A stretch of 64,000 nucleotides of DNA from Crocinitomicaceae bacterium (GTDB lineage Bacteria > Bacteroidota > Bacteroidia > Flavobacteriales_D > Crocinitomicaceae): assembly GCA_023957475.1 (NCBI GenBank), contig JAMLHA010000013.1, forward strand, positions 18,286 through 82,285. Direction: 5' to 3'. This document shows, in pieces, positions 63,529 to 64,000 of this stretch. A program made the position numbers and the translations under genes. The notes under the pieces are model-generated. The model saw only the letters and a list, made by a program, of their open reading frames with translations, did not search any database and was not told the DNA's origin. Within the stretch, counting starts at the first letter, position 1. Every line of letters begins with the position of its first letter.

Positions 63529-64000
63529 ATGAGACAAGGAATTCCTATAATATTTATTCTCTTCTTAACATTGACTTCTTGTGACTGTCAATACCATTTG
63601 TCGGGAGTTGTTTTGGACAAATTGACAAAGAAACCTATTCAAGATGTAGCAATTGGGAAAACGGACACAACCGACTTAGACAACCCGTTTAACAGAAAAA
63701 CAATGACAAGAGAAAATGGAGACTACGAAATTTATGGGACTGCAGGAAGATGCAATGAGATTACAATGTTTTTTACTAAAGACGGATACGAGACAAGAAA
63801 AATAACCTTCCAAAACAACTCGACAGACACGATTTTGCTTCAACCAACTCCCAGTCAAAAGAATGTAATGTTTGACTTTAACGAAGAATTTGAAATATTA
63901 GACCTTCAAAAATCAAATGACTACCCTTCGTCTGACAAAGACACAACTGCCTGTATTAAGTGGACTTTGAATAAACAAGAAGTGAAAAAGATAATCGAAG
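63529..64000 (+). CDS. Carboxypeptidase-regulatory-like lipoprotein (3' partial)
   Basis: 157 residues visible, running off the window. It starts 16 bp after the right core of site 8. Hydrophobic leader with lipobox (IIFILFLTLTSCDCQ, Cys near 17), then a carboxypeptidase-regulatory-like domain (YHLSGVVLDKLTKKPIQDVAIGK, ENGDYEIYGTAGRC, FFTKDGYETRKITF). First gene of the ninth cassette. Confidence 0.75.
   Translation, partial: MRQGIPIIFILFLTLTSCDCQYHLSGVVLDKLTKKPIQDVAIGKTDTTDLDNPFNRKTMTRENGDYEIYGTAGRCNEITMFFTKDGYETRKITFQNNSTDTILLQPTPSQKNVMFDFNEEFEILDLQKSNDYPSSDKDTTACIKWTLNKQEVKKIIE

Larger units (their letters stand above)
35887..64000 (+). mobile_element. Integron-like cassette array without integrase (CALIN-like), running off the right edge
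   Basis: Eight attC-like palindromes (36392, 38484, 51363, 52922, 55038, 56411, 62729, 63428) divide this stretch into units. In each unit the bases after the left boundary GTT are the reverse complement of those before its right palindrome: GTTACCTGCT/AGCAGGTAAC, GTTAGGTGC/GCACCTAAC, GTTAGCTGTC/GACAGCTAAC, GTTATAGCCA/TGGCTATAAC, GTTAGTGGTA/TACCACTAAC, GTTATAGCTA/TAGCTATAAC (all exact), and looser for the first unit (16 of 18) and the photolyase unit (11 of 14). This is the signature of cassettes that excised and inserted as circles. The polarity puts the attI side on the left, where uvrA lies; no tyrosine recombinase is present. Confidence 0.8.

Noticed and set aside
35887..64000. Prophage or integrative conjugative element
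   Set aside because: There are no phage structural, conjugation, integrase or replication genes, and no tRNA-linked attachment site in the window.

Overview
The window is chromosomal DNA of an AT-rich member of the Bacteroidota, most likely Flavobacteriales (perhaps near Crocinitomicaceae/Fluviicola; this placement is inference). Support: type IX secretion C-terminal sorting domains, a DUF6089/PorG-like barrel, DUF5686 and TonB-receptor proteins, a Rho with a long N-terminal extension, and repeated Bacteroidota-type -7 boxes (TAnnTTTG) just upstream of starts. No tRNA, rRNA or CRISPR array was seen.

Positions 1-35,700 are mostly housekeeping. In order: the 3' end of an Omp28-like secreted protein; an intact ISL3-type insertion sequence with an 8-bp target duplication; an RND efflux operon read leftwards (tolC-like, adaptor, permease); lgt and a DUF58 gene; a leftward pyrD - HMG-CoA-lyase-like - lipoprotein group; an RHS-repeat remnant; a PorG-like barrel; an ECF sigma factor overlapping a one-helix membrane protein; a candidate structured RNA; yceI; recF-DUF721; rho-DUF4199; pdxJ; tatC; DUF5686-lptB; a TonB receptor; pdhA-pdhC; a SirB1-like gene; uvrA.

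From about 35,890 to the right edge the organisation changes. Genes sit in units separated by imperfect palindromes of about 83-196 bp with the layout of integron attC sites: a left core ending AAC, paired arms, and a right core starting GTT. For each complete unit, the first 9-14 bases after its left boundary are the reverse complement of the bases just before its right palindrome, as expected of cassettes that circularise. I count eight complete units and the start of a ninth. No integrase gene is visible and the left edge abuts uvrA, so this is best described as a CALIN-like array (attC cluster lacking an integrase).

The units carry: a short non-coding-looking unit; an AraC regulator with an alpha/beta hydrolase and a small protein; a roughly 12.9-kb defence island; a serine beta-lactamase-like hydrolase; two overlapping unknown secreted proteins; an LVIVD-repeat T9SS cargo protein; a roughly 6.2-kb block (TIGR01777 oxidoreductase, photolyase, lipocalin, MarR, TonB receptor); a PsbP/DUF1795-like lipoprotein; and a partial lipoprotein.

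The defence island is the most interesting part. hsdM-hsdS-(Shedu-like DUF4263 nuclease)-hsdR are overlapping or tightly packed, followed by a gamma-glutamylcyclotransferase-fold protein carrying a HEPN-like RxxxxH motif, and then a single-chain SIR2-APAZ-short-Argonaute protein whose PIWI appears catalytically inactive. This block and the photolyase block, the two large ones, are each bounded inside their attC sites by a second set of inverted repeats and about 65-bp hairpins absent from the small cassettes. That suggests a second layer of mobility or insulation.
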